From positions 1-64,000 of the forward strand of contig JAMAHW010000093.1 of assembly GCA_023627715.1 (NCBI GenBank): a stretch of 64,000 nt of DNA, in the 5' to 3' direction. Under the pieces are notes generated by a model. That model was not told the origin of the DNA. It did not search any database and was given only the letters and a program-made list of their open reading frames with translations. Both the position numbers and the translations under genes were made by a program. The stretch comes from Periconia sp. R9002 (Eukaryota; Ascomycota; Dothideomycetes; Pleosporales; Periconiaceae). Below are positions 48,866 through 62,604 of this stretch, piece by piece. Position 1 is the first letter of the stretch. Every line of letters starts with the position of its first letter.

Positions 48866-49418
48866 TGCCGAATTTATAATTACGTACTCCAAATTTGCGC
48901 TATATCCTCTTTATTTGGTCAAGCCCCTTGCTTCATCAATTCAGCGGAGCACGTGCACGTTGTCCTACTTGTATTGGTTTTTCTGGCAACGCTCCCTTGC
49001 TGTAGATACATTCGAGTGCAAGTAGGGTGCATGGAATCAATTTTTAATCAAATTATTTCAATTGAATTCAGCCAACGCCGACAATTGTTGGGTTGAGACC
49101 ATCTCCTCTGGCTCCGTTTCTGTCATCTACATTGGGAAAACTCGTGCCACCATACCGTGCGCTGCTAACATACACATTCGTATGCATTTACGACCTGGCA
49201 AGCGCGTACTTCAAAAACAGTAGTGACTTCATCAGGTTTTAGGTCTGATGCTTGTGATTGACAACTGTCTCTGGCACCTTCCTCGCTTGTCAACCAACAC
49301 TGCATGATCGTGATGACCACATCTATTACCGTCTCGGTACATAGCTTTGCTCACTCGAAGTGTTGACATCGTATTCGAAGCAGATCTCTTAGCCAAAAGT
49401 GCAAAGATCTCCGCCAAT
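48866..49418. other. Intergenic
   Basis: 553 bp between the decarboxylase stop and the glucanase start; no gene and no strong TATA box is seen. Confidence 0.55.
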
Positions 49419-50834
49419 ATGCACATGCAACTTGCCCTTGCAACTTTCCTTGCAGTAGCTCCCGTGCTAAACGCTGCACCAACTAGGCAGGTCTCCCGCA
49501 CGCATGACGGTGCATAGAACACGACTAACCAACATGCGTCAGCAGTCTAGAAGCAAGACGTGTTGCGTTTAATTGGACCTCAACTAAAGTCCAGGGGGTT
49601 AACATCGGTGGATGGCTTGTCCTCGAACCGTAAGAATTTGCCCCTCGAATATGGTCACATTGCTGAGGAGAATAGTTTCATCTCACCCTCTATCTTCTGG
49701 GAGCATAGCACGGATAAATTTACAATCGAGGACGAATGGACGCTATGCAGTTATTTTGGCAAAGAAAAGTGTTATAGCACACTCAAATCACATTGGGATA
49801 GCTTCGTGAGCCTTGCCGATTTTCAGAAGATCCAACATGCAGGTTTCAACGTCGTGCGCATTCCCGTCGGCTACTGGTCGTATATGGACGTGGGTGAACC
49901 ATATTCTTGGGGAGCAGGGCCTTATCTAGACAAGGCTGTGAGGTGGGCCAGAGAAACAGGATTGAAAATAATCATCGATCTTCACGGCGCACCGAAATCG
50001 CAGAACGGATTTAATCATAGCGGTCACAAGAAGCGCTACCCCGATTGGGGCCAAGGCGACAGCATACGGCAAACACATCAAGTACTCAAGATTATAGAGG
50101 AAAAATATGCAATCCCGGAGATGCAAGACGTTGTCATTGCCATTGAGCTTCTCAATGAGCCCATTCTCAACGTTTTGGACAAGAATATGGTCAAGCAATT
50201 CTACCGAGATGGATACTACAACCTGCGCCAGATAAGTGATACTACCGTTATGATGCACGACGGGTTCTGGGATCCTACGTGGCTCAACGACTTCCTTACA
50301 CCTAAAGACAACAACGCGCAAGTGGTGGTTTTAGATCACCACGAGTACCAAATCTTCTCTTCCGAAGAGATTGCTTTGAACCCTACCGAGCACAGAACAC
50401 TTACATGTAACTCAATTCATAAATACGATCGCTCGGACAAGTGGCTCATCGTGGGTGAATGGTTCGTGCAGTCCGTTCCTGCAAAGTCAAAGCCATACTC
50501 ACATGATATGTTCAGGTCTGCCGCGCTGACAGATTGCGCACCTCACATCAACGGGTTCAAGACGTGGAATCGGTACGAGAGCAACGGCATAGGTTCATGC
50601 TGGCGCAAGAGTGGCAGAGTGAAGGATTGGAGCGACGAGTGGAAACGCGATGTCAGAAAGTACATTGAAACCCAACTTGATGCTTTCGAAGCCAGGTCGA
50701 ATGGATGGGTGTTTTGGAATTTCAAGACCGAAGGGGGCGCGGGCGAGTGGGATCTTTTTCAGTTGCTGGATGCTGGGGTGTTTCCTCAGCCGTTGAACTC
50801 GCGCTGGTACGGGAAATACTGTACGAACTTCTAG
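49419..50834 (+). CDS. Secreted GH5 exo-beta-1,3-glucanase (Exg1-like)
   Basis: Exons 49419-49486, 49543-49629 and 49676-50834 give 437 aa. Exon 1 supplies a signal peptide (MQLALATFLAVAPVLNAAPT); exon 2 gives KVQGVNIGGWLVLEP, and exon 3 continues FISPSIFW as in Exg1 enzymes. The acid/base E213 lies in IELLNEP and the nucleophile E313 in LIVGEW. It would release glucose from beta-1,3-glucan of its own wall or of other fungi and plants. The first intron has no usable GT donor in the needed phase; AG|GCAGGT gives a GC-AG intron with a CTAAC branch site. The second intron (46 nt) has no in-frame stop, so translation could read through it. Confidence 0.88.
49487..49542 (+). other. GC-AG spliceosomal intron in the GH5 gene
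   Basis: The 56-nt interval begins AG|GCAGGT and ends TCAG, with ACTAACC 13-20 nt before the acceptor. It is phase 2. The GT dinucleotides I tested nearby give the wrong phase or an immediate stop. A second AG three bases on (49545) would also keep the frame and drop one serine. Confidence 0.65.
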
Positions 50835-52458
50835 ATTAAAGTTGTGCGGTTAGGATAAGGATTCGGAAGGGAAGATACAAGCGTAGTTTGACAGGCATAT
50901 ATTATTGGGGGACCAATCGGGCTTCTATCTCAACATAGCATATAAGTTTGACTATTGACGTCTGGTTTCGATGCATTTCTTTACAGTGCATATGAATTAG
51001 ATTGTGCGGGACAAGGTTTTATCACGCATTGCAAAGTCTCATCTCGCGGTGATGTACCCGATAACAAGAAGGGAGTAATTGAATGCCAAAAAATTGCAGA
51101 CACGATATCCGTCAGTATTTGGCGTTCTTACCGGAATGTTAAGCTTAGTTCTGGGTCATTCTTCACAGGGAGCAATAAGACGAGATATAGCTAAGCCATC
51201 AATCACATATACATTCTCAATTCATATGAGATGATTCTTCGCCTGATGCAGACTTAACGTAATATTACAGCGGAATATACCCAAAATATTGAATTTACCA
51301 ACATCCTAGCGATACGTTGTATCCGCCGCTCGACTTACCGGATTTAATAGTTTAGCGCGTGGAATCAGTTCGGCAGACTGAAGGTGACTGACGTGCAGTA
51401 CCGAAAGTGAGCACGTGCGTGTATTTGCACCGATGTGGATCCTTCGGTACATGACTCGAGGTTCGGCGGTTCTCAAAACCTATAAAAACTATCATAGAGC
51501 TTGCAGAAAAGGAAGCTGCAAACCCTTGCTCCGAGACTTCGCCGGTCAACAATGCTTGAGTATTGCAGTTCAATGTTTGTTAAGAGCTAGACGCAAATGA
51601 TATTGACCAAGTGCTACGCAGTAGGAAGGTACATTTGTGTCTTGACGTGCCAAGTTAGAATTTGGGCTTACATGCCGATGTGTCTTAGAGACTGGAATGT
51701 GTCTGTATTTCAACATTCCCCCATACAAGACTTTGCCGCGGTAAGCACTTGTGGAGTACGTTGTTGGTCGAACCCTGTGCTCATCGAAATCCTTCCGCGG
51801 ATCAGAGTTCGGTAATGTACAACGTTTCTTGATTTCGTGGCAGTCGGGTTGATTGATGTCTCCCAACTTCAGCATTCCGCATGAAATATGAAGTTGAAGG
51901 GGAAATTGCTATCAGTAGGATCGGGAATGTGCAGTTTAACGAAATAACATTGAAGCAATCCTTATTCCGGTCTCGTGATCAACTTCACTGATCATTCCCG
52001 GTCACACGATATGTCAGCAAATACTATGACTAACCCATTTTTGCCTTCAATCACTTGGCTCAAGATGAATATGGGGTAAGAAGGCCAATCGGAGCTCGAG
52101 TGATAAAAGGAGCATTAACACCTCCCGTTCCTGGCTTTTCGCTTATCGCGGCGCTAATTGCACCATCTATCAAGCGTAACACGGAATGGCCTATTACTTG
52201 TACCACCACGTAATCGTCTCAACTTGGGGGAGACGGGCTGAAAACATGTTTCTGTGGCTTGTTCGGGGCGCACAATCGTGCCACGAGATCGTCTTCTTTT
52301 CTGCGGTCGCGGTGAGCCGAGAAAATCAACAACCCACAGGAGTGACTAGATTTGGACAAGCAGTTCTGCATTTGTTGTCAAACAATCTAAAGGTTCGGGC
52401 CGCATGATCGACTGCACTGTCAGCTTCCTTGAATCTCCGCATCTAATGGACGGAATAA

Positions 52459-53030
52459 TGGCTGCCGGTGGAAATTGACGAAAAGATCAAGGCCTTGTTG
52501 AACGGTATCCAGAGGATTGAACAACTTCAAAACACCAAGACCAGAGTTGCCGGTTATCCGCCCCCACGTAGATCAGGCAATTTTAGAGAAAAGGTCTAGG
52601 TATGTCGTGCTATCTCGAGGCCATGGAGCGATCCTCTCACATCAATCGCAAGGCGCGGATTTCCTGCAGCTCCCTTATCATCTTGGCAGGAGAGACTCAC
52701 GACACTCGGAGACTTCCTCCGGATGCAAGCACGGCCTCCGAGCCATTTTCTGGAAGGAGCAATTAATGGCAATGCTGTCTTCAATGGCTTGGCGGTTTGC
52801 AACATATCTGCGCCCATGAAGCCATTGGCGTTATTCCTGCTCTCAGCTCATCTCCACCTCCCTGCAGCGACTTGCTTCTGCAGACAGTAGCAAGACAGAC
52901 CGGAAACATAGAAATCATTATGATTATCCTTGAAAGAAGTGAAGTGGGAGCGTCCAAGAAAGGAAACCACATAGGTCGGATACGTTCGCTCAGCATGGTC
53001 TACAAAGTGCCAAGAAAGACCGCAGGAAGA
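52459..53030 (+). pseudogene. Possible decayed gene, unknown family
   Basis: 46 open codons at 52459-52596 read like a structured protein (EKIKALLNGIQRIEQLQ) and end in TAG. About 75 codons from 52800 in another frame include LLLQTVARQTGNIEIIMIIL, faintly like the helical repeats at the end of fungal NLR-type proteins. No start, continuous frame or splice solution was found. This is an impression, not a proven homology. Confidence 0.2.
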
Positions 53031-55241
53031 TAGCCGTGGTAGGGAATACCGACCCAATCCGTACATTTGAGTAAGATAATGCGGTAGACTCGGGTGTAGC
53101 CTCTTCGAATATTTCTTCATGCGGTCAGATAATTGAATGTATGCATGGTGGCACACACTCGATCAGGACAGACTGAAGGCCAGCTCCTCAAATTTTCACT
53201 TGACCCTCCCATCGCATTTCCGTATAAGGAGTCGCTCACTCAACGGTGACAATATTACACACATTGCATAGCTAGATACTTCGACAGAAAATGTGTAGTT
53301 CAGTCAGACTCGCATATGGAAATAAGCTTTGATCGGGCTGTCAATGAGATGCTGTTGCACGACAGAAAAGCGAGCTGAGAATCCAAATCAAGCATTCCCG
53401 GTAGCACAACCAGACAATTCGTTGGCGTAATGCGCAATTAGAAAAGGGGCCAATGTAGTCGCTCAGAGACTCGAGTAACTCGGTGCTTCCCGGGAACGAA
53501 CAAAGCCAAGGCTTTTTTTTTTACCGCGAGGATCAATTCTGGATGTTCCGCTCCACCTCCGCCCCCGCGACGGCGCAACACCATCTCATCCTCATGCATG
53601 ACGGCAGCACCACGGATAATATCGCAAATAGGAAGGCGTTCTGCAAACTCTAAATCATGTGTCAAAAGCCATCATCTTTTGTGGCAACGACGTTTGGCGA
53701 GCGATGGTGCTTGATGCATTTTTGGCTCGGTACGGCTTGGAGATGCCGTTGCGACTGTAGGGTTCATAGATCTTCAAGAGTACTACCTTTAGTTTGTTCG
53801 CTGGTAGGGGAGATTTTCAAGTGTTCAACAAAAATTGATGTCAAATCACGGAAGCAGGCGATTACATTACGACGGCAGAGACTAACCTTCACAAGCTCTA
53901 AAGATTGTACAAGAGTCTCTCGCGGGTAGGAGCAAACACCACATTCACCTTTCCATGCTGGAGATCAGCAGAGGTACGAGCTTCGCCACAGCTTCCCGCC
54001 GCTTTGCCCATCTGCTCCCGTTATCGCGTTATCAGAGGTTAGCCAAGAGATTATATTGATGTGCAGTAGCCTAACTCGAACAAGGAGGTGCAGATGATAT
54101 ACGTGCTTTTAAGCTTAAGTTAGTGAGTACGTGCATGCAGTACCGGTACATGCACTCCATAACTTGCTTTGCGAAACGGCTCTCGAAGTGGAGTCACAGG
54201 CATGCCACTCTGATCTGCATGACTCTCCAAGGGAGGGCTGGAATCTATCCCGCCTCTACTATGTTTTTGCCTCATTGGCCTGGCCCGCCGTCCCTCACTG
54301 CTTTTCGGCAAGGCGAGAATCGATCGGCAGCTGAAAGGCCGCCTGTTCAATCTATGCTGGGCCTATTACATTCCAGGAAGCAAACAACAGATTCGTTTTG
54401 TTTACCCGATTAGAAATCAACCCCATTTGTGAGTTGTTGAGTGCTTTTCTCATTCCAGCTTTGCAAGTTTACTGAAGCTTTCTCTTTAATTACATGTCCG
54501 TTGCAGAGAGCTTACTCGCTCTTGAGTTATGAAAGCGGATCGACCCGAGCGCTTGCGCATGTTGTCAAGTCGTGGCGCGGGATGCATATCTCCCCCTAGC
54601 AATATGATATTCAAAGCAGTTAAGCGAACCCATTCCCCTTGAGAGCCCTCTCCAAATCAAAACAAAGCCCCGCGAGAAATCGGTTACTCGGAGGTCTATT
54701 CGAGTTGGCTTCCGTTCGGTGGTGGCTGATTTACAATCTATGTACCTACTTCTTCCCACAAATAGTATGTCGGGGGAGAGCTGGGAAGCCTTGTTGATCC
54801 TGCCATTGCGCCGCAGCCTCCTCTCAGGAACGCTCTGACAGGGATGAAAACAGCTGCAGCTAAGTCGTAACCTAGCCAGTGAGCAATTTACTATCGATGG
54901 CGAGTTGCCAAGCTTCGGGCATCTAATACTCTAAACAGTGTCTCTCCCCGTTTGTCCCCATGATTATCCTAATTGTCTATCCGCTCCCAATGTTAACGCC
55001 GCGATCCTGGAAAACATCACTGCCAAGTTGTCCCGTGCTACCTCCCACCTTTGGTTAAGAGAGGTGCACGACTGCCACGTTGAGCCGCCGAGGCTTCGAT
55101 AACAAGGATAACTGCGTATCCTGGTTTACATTGGATGCGTGCAATACCTGCATTTGTCTTCTACTGAAAACTAATCGTAATTGGAAGGTGATCTTTTGCA
55201 GACCTACCTCGCCACTACCTCTACGCCTCGTCTGAAATCTA

Positions 55242-55247
55242 TATAAA
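55242..55247 (+). promoter_or_regulatory. TATA box of the first subtilisin gene
   Basis: TATAAA stands 115 bp before the ATG at 55357, in the context CTATATAAAGAGC. Confidence 0.65.
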
Positions 55248-55356
55248 GAGCTTCGCGACGTCTTCTTAAAGGTCAGGCAACGAACACTCCAGTCTTCAAG
55301 CCCACCAAGAACAGCTCTTCGCTCAAATCAACGACAGACAGCACGCTTCGGTCAAG

Positions 55357-56711
<1,355 letters not shown>

Positions 56712-56984
56712 GTTCCTTCTTTAATCTCTAACGAATCTCACGCGCATTAATGTTGATATCAGTGGAGAATGTCGATATGGTGTGGCTGCAAGGGGAGTGT
56801 TCGCTTCGTTTTTTTCTGGAGGAGAAATCGGTTTCCTTGCCATCTAGCATATCCAATCTACACCTCCGAAAACTGTCTCTGTACCCCGCTGATTGATGCT
56901 ATGTTGCTGCTTCATTTCGATGTGCCGATGCTTTTCTATATTAACGACCCCCACGATTCCTGCATGACGCCTTTGTAGCTGAAC

Positions 56985-57701
56985 ATGTACGCCCACCTCA
57001 ATCTCGGTACCGATTATGATTGGTGCGGAAACTACCTTTCAACGCAGTGCGACATCACCACTCGTTGTGTCCGCGAAGATAACGTCGCCTGGCTCCGACG
57101 GTCCCTTGAAACGGTAGAAGATATTTCCTTTTCTACCGAACGACACAGCGCAGACTTATTAAACCACGAATCAGGCATGTGTCGTCTAAAAGATCCGTCA
57201 AAAAACGCTTTTGAGCACGAGGACCGACCCGACAATAAAGTTCGTCACGCATGTACCACGCGGTACAACGTCCTCGAGAAGTTCAGGTCTAAACCTCCAT
57301 TACCCGTTTCCCACACTCCAAAAGCTGCCTCTTTATCCGCGCGGGCTTCCGAAAATGGAGTCTTTTGGCTGATATTCGGCCTTCTTCCTCAAACACTGTG
57401 GCGAGTATCCGTTCTCTTGTATCACGTCACCTCCATGTCTCATGGCAAAACAATACTTACACCCTTCATTAAAAAAATCTTAAACGAGAATGCGGCTTTT
57501 TTTAGAGGCGTGTGTACGTATTCACCCCTTTCAGTATGTATCTTTTCTAGATCGTACCCATCACCCTCGCCCGACCGAGCTACAAAAGAATGTACGACGT
57601 GTGACGAGCCAGAAAACCGCGTGATGCGTTCCATTGGTACGGGAGAACGTGCTGCTGACGCGAACGTTTGCCGAATAGGTGCATATTATGGTGATACATA
57701 G
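56985..57701 (+). CDS. Orphan open reading frame, hypothetical
   Basis: An ATG-started frame of 238 codons begins 273 bp after the subtilisin stop. The predicted protein is Cys/Arg/Ser-rich, has one hydrophobic segment (FWLIFGLLPQTLW), no signal peptide and no recognised domain. A frame this long is not expected often by chance but can occur once in 64 kb, and codon choice shows no clear coding bias. It may be a lineage-specific gene, part of the subtilisin 3' UTR, or noise. Confidence 0.2.
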   Translation: MYAHLNLGTDYDWCGNYLSTQCDITTRCVREDNVAWLRRSLETVEDISFSTERHSADLLNHESGMCRLKDPSKNAFEHEDRPDNKVRHACTTRYNVLEKFRSKPPLPVSHTPKAASLSARASENGVFWLIFGLLPQTLWRVSVLLYHVTSMSHGKTILTPFIKKILNENAAFFRGVCTYSPLSVCIFSRSYPSPSPDRATKECTTCDEPENRVMRSIGTGERAADANVCRIGAYYGDT

Positions 57702-60700
57702 TCACACATACTCAGTGTAGGACATGTACGGGGACATATCAAATCCTCTGTATCTTTGTTTGGTGGTGGCATTGATGCAGTATCGTGTGCATGAGGTTAC
57801 GTCGACGACTTGCTGTTTGATGGGCAATGTAATACGAGTTTATGTACCTATCGCAACGATCAGGCCTTGGAGTACCAGTTCATGTTATGTGTTTGGGCCG
57901 CTGTACCGGCACTAGCTTCTAGATACATCGATTGAAGAGATGAATTTCTTGCGGATGGGATACTTTGGGAGCAAAAAGTCGTAACATATGTCGGAAAATG
58001 GGGCTAAAAACTCAATGTATGATATCATCAAGTGCTTTCCTGGGACATACACAGCTGAATATGTCAAATTGCCACCACCCAACACAGGCATGTGAAGTTC
58101 TACACGAATAAAACACCATGCAGAGCGAAATTACCTTCGCCGAGTAGAAAAATATAATGTTGATGCTTGGCTTGAGCTAAAAAAACATACCTTGAAACGG
58201 AGGCCAATACCGGATTGTAGAAGAAGATATATGTACTTGAACATACGTTACCCAGTGTACCCCCCTCCACCTGTGTCGATATCCAGGGTAGCGATACTCT
58301 GTCAGGATCAAATTCAATTTCATGTACTTGGACATACAAGTAGGTGTTTTTTGGAACAGTATAAACCAGACGAGGACTGATGTTATATACTGATATTGCT
58401 CGAATGTTTCGGATTGATCACTGTGATCTGGTCTAGGGCTAGCCATACGTACACGTGACGTACTATTGTTGATCCATGATGAGTATAGGATCATAATCTT
58501 GGAGACTGTCGCATCTCTGCGAATACTTCCTTTATGCATTCTGCGAATGCCTCAAGGCATTATTAATGTCACTGTCCTTCTGCTCCTTATCCGATTTATC
58601 CTTGTCTTTAGGACGATCACGGTATTGAAATTTTGCTTTCCTCGGAGATGATTGGGAGAGACGATGTATGTGAGGTCCTGAACATCCTCGACATGAATGC
58701 GCACACGTTTCATCTACATTGGCTTCATTATTCCACTCTCCTATACTCATACGCAAAGACCGTTGGGGTGTCTGCCCAGTGTAGTAATATTACATTTGAG
58801 CTGTGGCGGTTGAGAGATGATGAGCAGTCGAATTAAGCACCTCAAGGCTTGGAGAATCGAGCCGAACAAGAGCTTAACCTCCGTTACCTTGATGTTCCCT
58901 TGGCTTCCTTTTGGTCCTGAGTGTGCCTGCTGTTTTCCATATGGAGGCAATTTGTTGTCCCTTGGCATCCTTGGATATACATGCGGGGGAGGGAACCATG
59001 GTTTCTTCCAAGAGGTTGATCCCGAACTTCTTTCATCGACAAGCAGCCTTGGCATAATTCGCAGATTTTGAGGAAGAAGGCAATAAATGTGCAGGTAGGA
59101 GGGGTGGAGAAGTAGACGGTTTAATATCGGGACGGGGAGACGGCGCGATGGATAGATGGGGCAGGAACTGCTCCCGATCCTTCCTCGATTCGGAGCACTC
59201 ACTTTTCATTTGTACGATTCATATACTTCCAAACACCTCGTTCGCATTGATCTGTTGCCCTTTGCTTTTTGTTCAACTGCGTTTTCTCAATCAACGTACC
59301 GAAAATTACTCTCTTTTCGATTCATCAAATTCTCTCTCCATAACAACACTGGATCTGCCCACTGCTCATGACGACTCCCAAATGACTGATGTGGACCAGA
59401 TTGGACAGTACAGAGGAATGACATGCCGCGCAGCCAATATGCGCAGTTTTCGGCTCCCTCAAGCACAAGAATTGTATGAAAGATCTAATTGATCTTAAAG
59501 ATCGGAACCCGAGAAGCTTTGGGTTGGTATGCTCTCATCTGTAAGCAAATGGACTCCAACCAGGCGCTATGGTAGCCCACCCTAAATATCGAATGCAATA
59601 CAACATCCACTCGATATTGAACAGTCACTCTACCCCTCATGTCATCTGGGGAAGATGGACGAGACCAAAGATCCTAATGTTTGCGAACGGCAGCTGACTC
59701 GAGAAGGATAGTGATCGAACCTAGAATCGTCCCGGAAACAATGGAACCTTGGACAGATCAATATAGCTAGCAGTGTTACCCAGGTGCCTGTAACTAGTCA
59801 GACGGCTGCAAATCATCCAGAGCTTTACTCCCCTCCACCGTACAAATCCTTGGTTTGAAGAGTCTGGATTCAGGGCGTTTCGAACAAGTGCTCTTGAACC
59901 CTGTGGCTTGCGAGGTTTTCAATTGATCGAAAGGCTCAGGCATGACCAGTGTGTCGCATGCCACTGGTGAGTTGGCGCCGTGTCAAAACATGTCGGTTAC
60001 CGCTCATGCAGCCAGCCCGCCTCCTTATCATCGCTGACTTCCAATAAAGCAACAGAAATCCCCGTAAACCGCAACCAGACCCGTGAATCGCACCGAACAT
60101 GTCAGCAGTGCAGTTGAAGGGAATGAGCAGCCAGGCTGAGAGTGACAGCGTGAGGTTCGTCTATATAAACATCGATGCGCACACTTTCGACGCTATACAA
60201 CCTCTCGAGTCGCTATCGGTACCGAAGCCCAGACGAATCATAACCTTTGAAAATACCCATCCTCTCAACGTCGATCTTCGGCTCTCTCCATCCTCGCACA
60301 GGGTTAATAGGATACCATAGGTCGGCAATCACCAAGGACGAAAAGGCAAAAGTCAATGGAAGAGTCTGAAGCTTGACCAGTCATGCGTCTGCAGTAACCT
60401 TCTGCCCTGAGACTACGTGAACAATAGATTTTGGGAGCTTTTCTGGCACATTGCGCAGACAGCGACCGCTAATTTCCCAACATGGATCAAATGCCAATAC
60501 ACGACCGCCGGCCGCGACTGAAGCGGCAACTCTACCCCTCTTTGCTAATACGAGGCAATAGTAGAGATCGCCAGATCTCGTGCAGACCTTGAGGAGCGGA
60601 AGCCGCGAAGAGACTACGATATTGTCCATTTTCAGGACCGCAACGAAGAGCCATCAGACCATAAAAAAACTCCCTCATATCTCGAGTGAGCTGGGCTTTA

Positions 60701-61542
60701 GACATCGCAGACACCGGAAGGACAGCCAATGTATCCATGTCCCGATACTACTCTACACTGAACATACTTGTCGCAAAAACCCGCCTGATGGATTGTTTGA
60801 ACGAGAACGGGAGTTCGTCCACCTTCCTCCACCGGGGCTATGCACAGCGAGGTTTCACGCATAACTCCAGCTAACATGCGAATAGACCAGTCCAATAGGA
60901 AGCCTGCAATCGAACCCTTGGGATGTCCAAGTGTCGTGATCTTCAGTTCCGATTACAAAACAACATAGACGTATTATCCGCTTATCTTTCGCCATCGCTT
61001 GGCGTGCAGCAGATTGCTTGTTCACTCCTCAGGTGTCAGACATCCTGTTGCTCTTCACTTTAGGTAGGTATGTTGGTTTAGGCTCTCGTTTTCTTCGAGG
61101 TGGATGACGAGCTTATCATCCTCTGACTGAGACCGATAAAATAGCGAATCAATGATTTGCCGGAACGCTCCGTGCTCTATACATACCCCTGCAAAACATG
61201 GATAGAAGCGGACATGGCTAATATATCTGCGCACAGACAATCTTAGAGGAGGGCATCTACGAGGGATGTCTTTCCCCACCTTCAGGCTTCAGCATCACCC
61301 TCCTTTGCTCCTTGAAAATTCACTTCATCCAACCAATCACGCCGAGGAGAATTGGACGCGATAACAGGCAACACTGGTATCAGATGTTGAGCTATGCACT
61401 ACCAGGACACATGCTGCCTGCGGAGCCAACTTTTCGCGTTGAAAACCCTTTTTTGGGAAACTGAAGAACACGGGCAACCGTTCGCGGTGTCGCATGCCTG
61501 CATCCTACCCCACGGGCATTTATCGAAACTTCTGCACAGTCA

Positions 61543-62036
61543 CTACAAGCTACAGTAACGCATGTGCGTAATGAGCTCTTGTTGAATAGTATTCGTCTGA
61601 CCCTGTTCAACACCATGTTTTGATGCTGACAACTCAGTAATGAACGCCAAGCCTTGAGCCGTGAAGGGCTTTATCAATGAGCCTACTGACCCCGGCCAAC
61701 ATCCACTGTCGTAATACATGGGTTCGATCGTCGGTACATCTTCCAAATACGTGAACGCAACCGCCTCCCGTCTCGAAGTTCCATTCTCAAAGTAAAGGGC
61801 CTATTCGAATAGATGCTCTTGCCTGTTTCGGTCCGAAGAGTAACTGGCCAGCTCTATCGATTCCGAAGGAACCATTGCTTGCCAAGCACTAGGGTGTCTC
61901 ATTGATCCTAATAGGACCCTGGATCACCAGCCCGCTTTGGTGCATGCAGCTTCCAGTACTCTTTCTCTGGTACTGTCAGACCTTTTAGATTGATGTGATG
62001 CAGCCAAGCACCACACTTCACCGAATGCGACGCACT
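61543..62036 (-). pseudogene. Possible decayed gene, unknown family
   Basis: On the minus strand one frame is open for 40 codons (61923-61804), has a TAG at 61803-61801, and continues for 85 codons to the stop at 61543. A second frame, open at 62036-61911, overlaps it upstream (GLTVPEKEYWKLHAPKR). The conceptual peptides look like ordinary folded protein (ALYFENGTSRREAVAFTYLE). One frameshift plus one or two nonsense changes would explain the pattern. No family is recognised, and an intron near 61911 cannot be excluded. Confidence 0.3.
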
Positions 62037-62465
62037 TCACCGTTATCAAGAAGTTTTCGGGCTTCTGAGAAAGCTTGAGTCCGCAACATGAATTGTAAAG
62101 AAGCAGTTCTATATCGAGCCTAGTCCTTCAAGAAGAGGAAAGTCATAAAACGAAGAAGACGAGTTTGGGCAGGAGTTTGATGTATTATATCAGTCTTCTA
62201 TCAATCCAGCCCCAAGGTACCGCGCGAAGCAACGGTGACGCTTATCTACCCTTGCAGTGACGATCATACCTGATCTGATACTGTTTGTCATCACACACAC
62301 CACGCGTTGCCCGACCGTATCAATTATCTGAAGGTGCATACTCGGATCATGAGGACTGCAGGCAATATTGAACGCTCTGTCGACCCTTTCCGCTACTAGG
62401 AAGGTGTCTACGGTGTGATCAATGTTACACTTGCATCTTCTTTCCGTTAGAGTGCAGTAACAGCA

Positions 62466-62472
62466 TATAAAA
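62466..62472 (+). promoter_or_regulatory. TATA box of the second subtilisin gene
   Basis: TATAAAA in the context CAGCATATAAAAAGG, about 135 bp before the ATG at 62605. Confidence 0.65.
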
Positions 62473-62604
62473 AGGCTTCAGTTTCCGCCAACACCTGCCC
62501 TCAACTCACTCAGTGCCGCTCCATCAACGAACCGCTTGCCTTGTCTCATACAGTGACCTCTCCACCTCTTATCAGTCGAGTCTCCATTGAAACAGTCTTC
62601 CACG

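Larger units (their letters stand above)
50835..55356. other. Gene-poor interval, 4.5 kb, with possible gene relics
   Basis: No intact gene is supported. Short protein-like stretches interrupted by stops occur on the plus strand (52459-52596, and 52800-53030 in another frame) and on the minus strand (53438-53665), but I cannot name a family. The last about 150 bp are the promoter and leader of the first subtilisin. Confidence 0.5.
56712..62604. other. Gene-poor interval, 5.9 kb, between the two subtilisin genes
   Basis: No confident gene. It contains one long ATG-initiated orphan frame (56985-57701) and a stop-interrupted protein-like stretch on the minus strand (61543-62036). Several short frames (60099-60320 plus, 60381-60629 minus) have no features to support them. 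No terminal repeats or target duplications were recognised. Confidence 0.5.

Noticed and set aside
59148..59492. ATG-started frame of 114 codons
   Set aside because: Mixed hydrophobic and Ser-rich content without domain, splice or promoter support.
60381..60738. Two overlapping minus-strand frames of 68-82 codons
   Set aside because: Short and unrecognised. They may belong to a relic, but nothing supports an intact gene.
60916..60945. GGTTCGATT on the minus strand, like a tRNA B box
   Set aside because: I could not fold a cloverleaf with an acceptor stem and D arm around it; similar boxes near 59716 and 61721 also fail.
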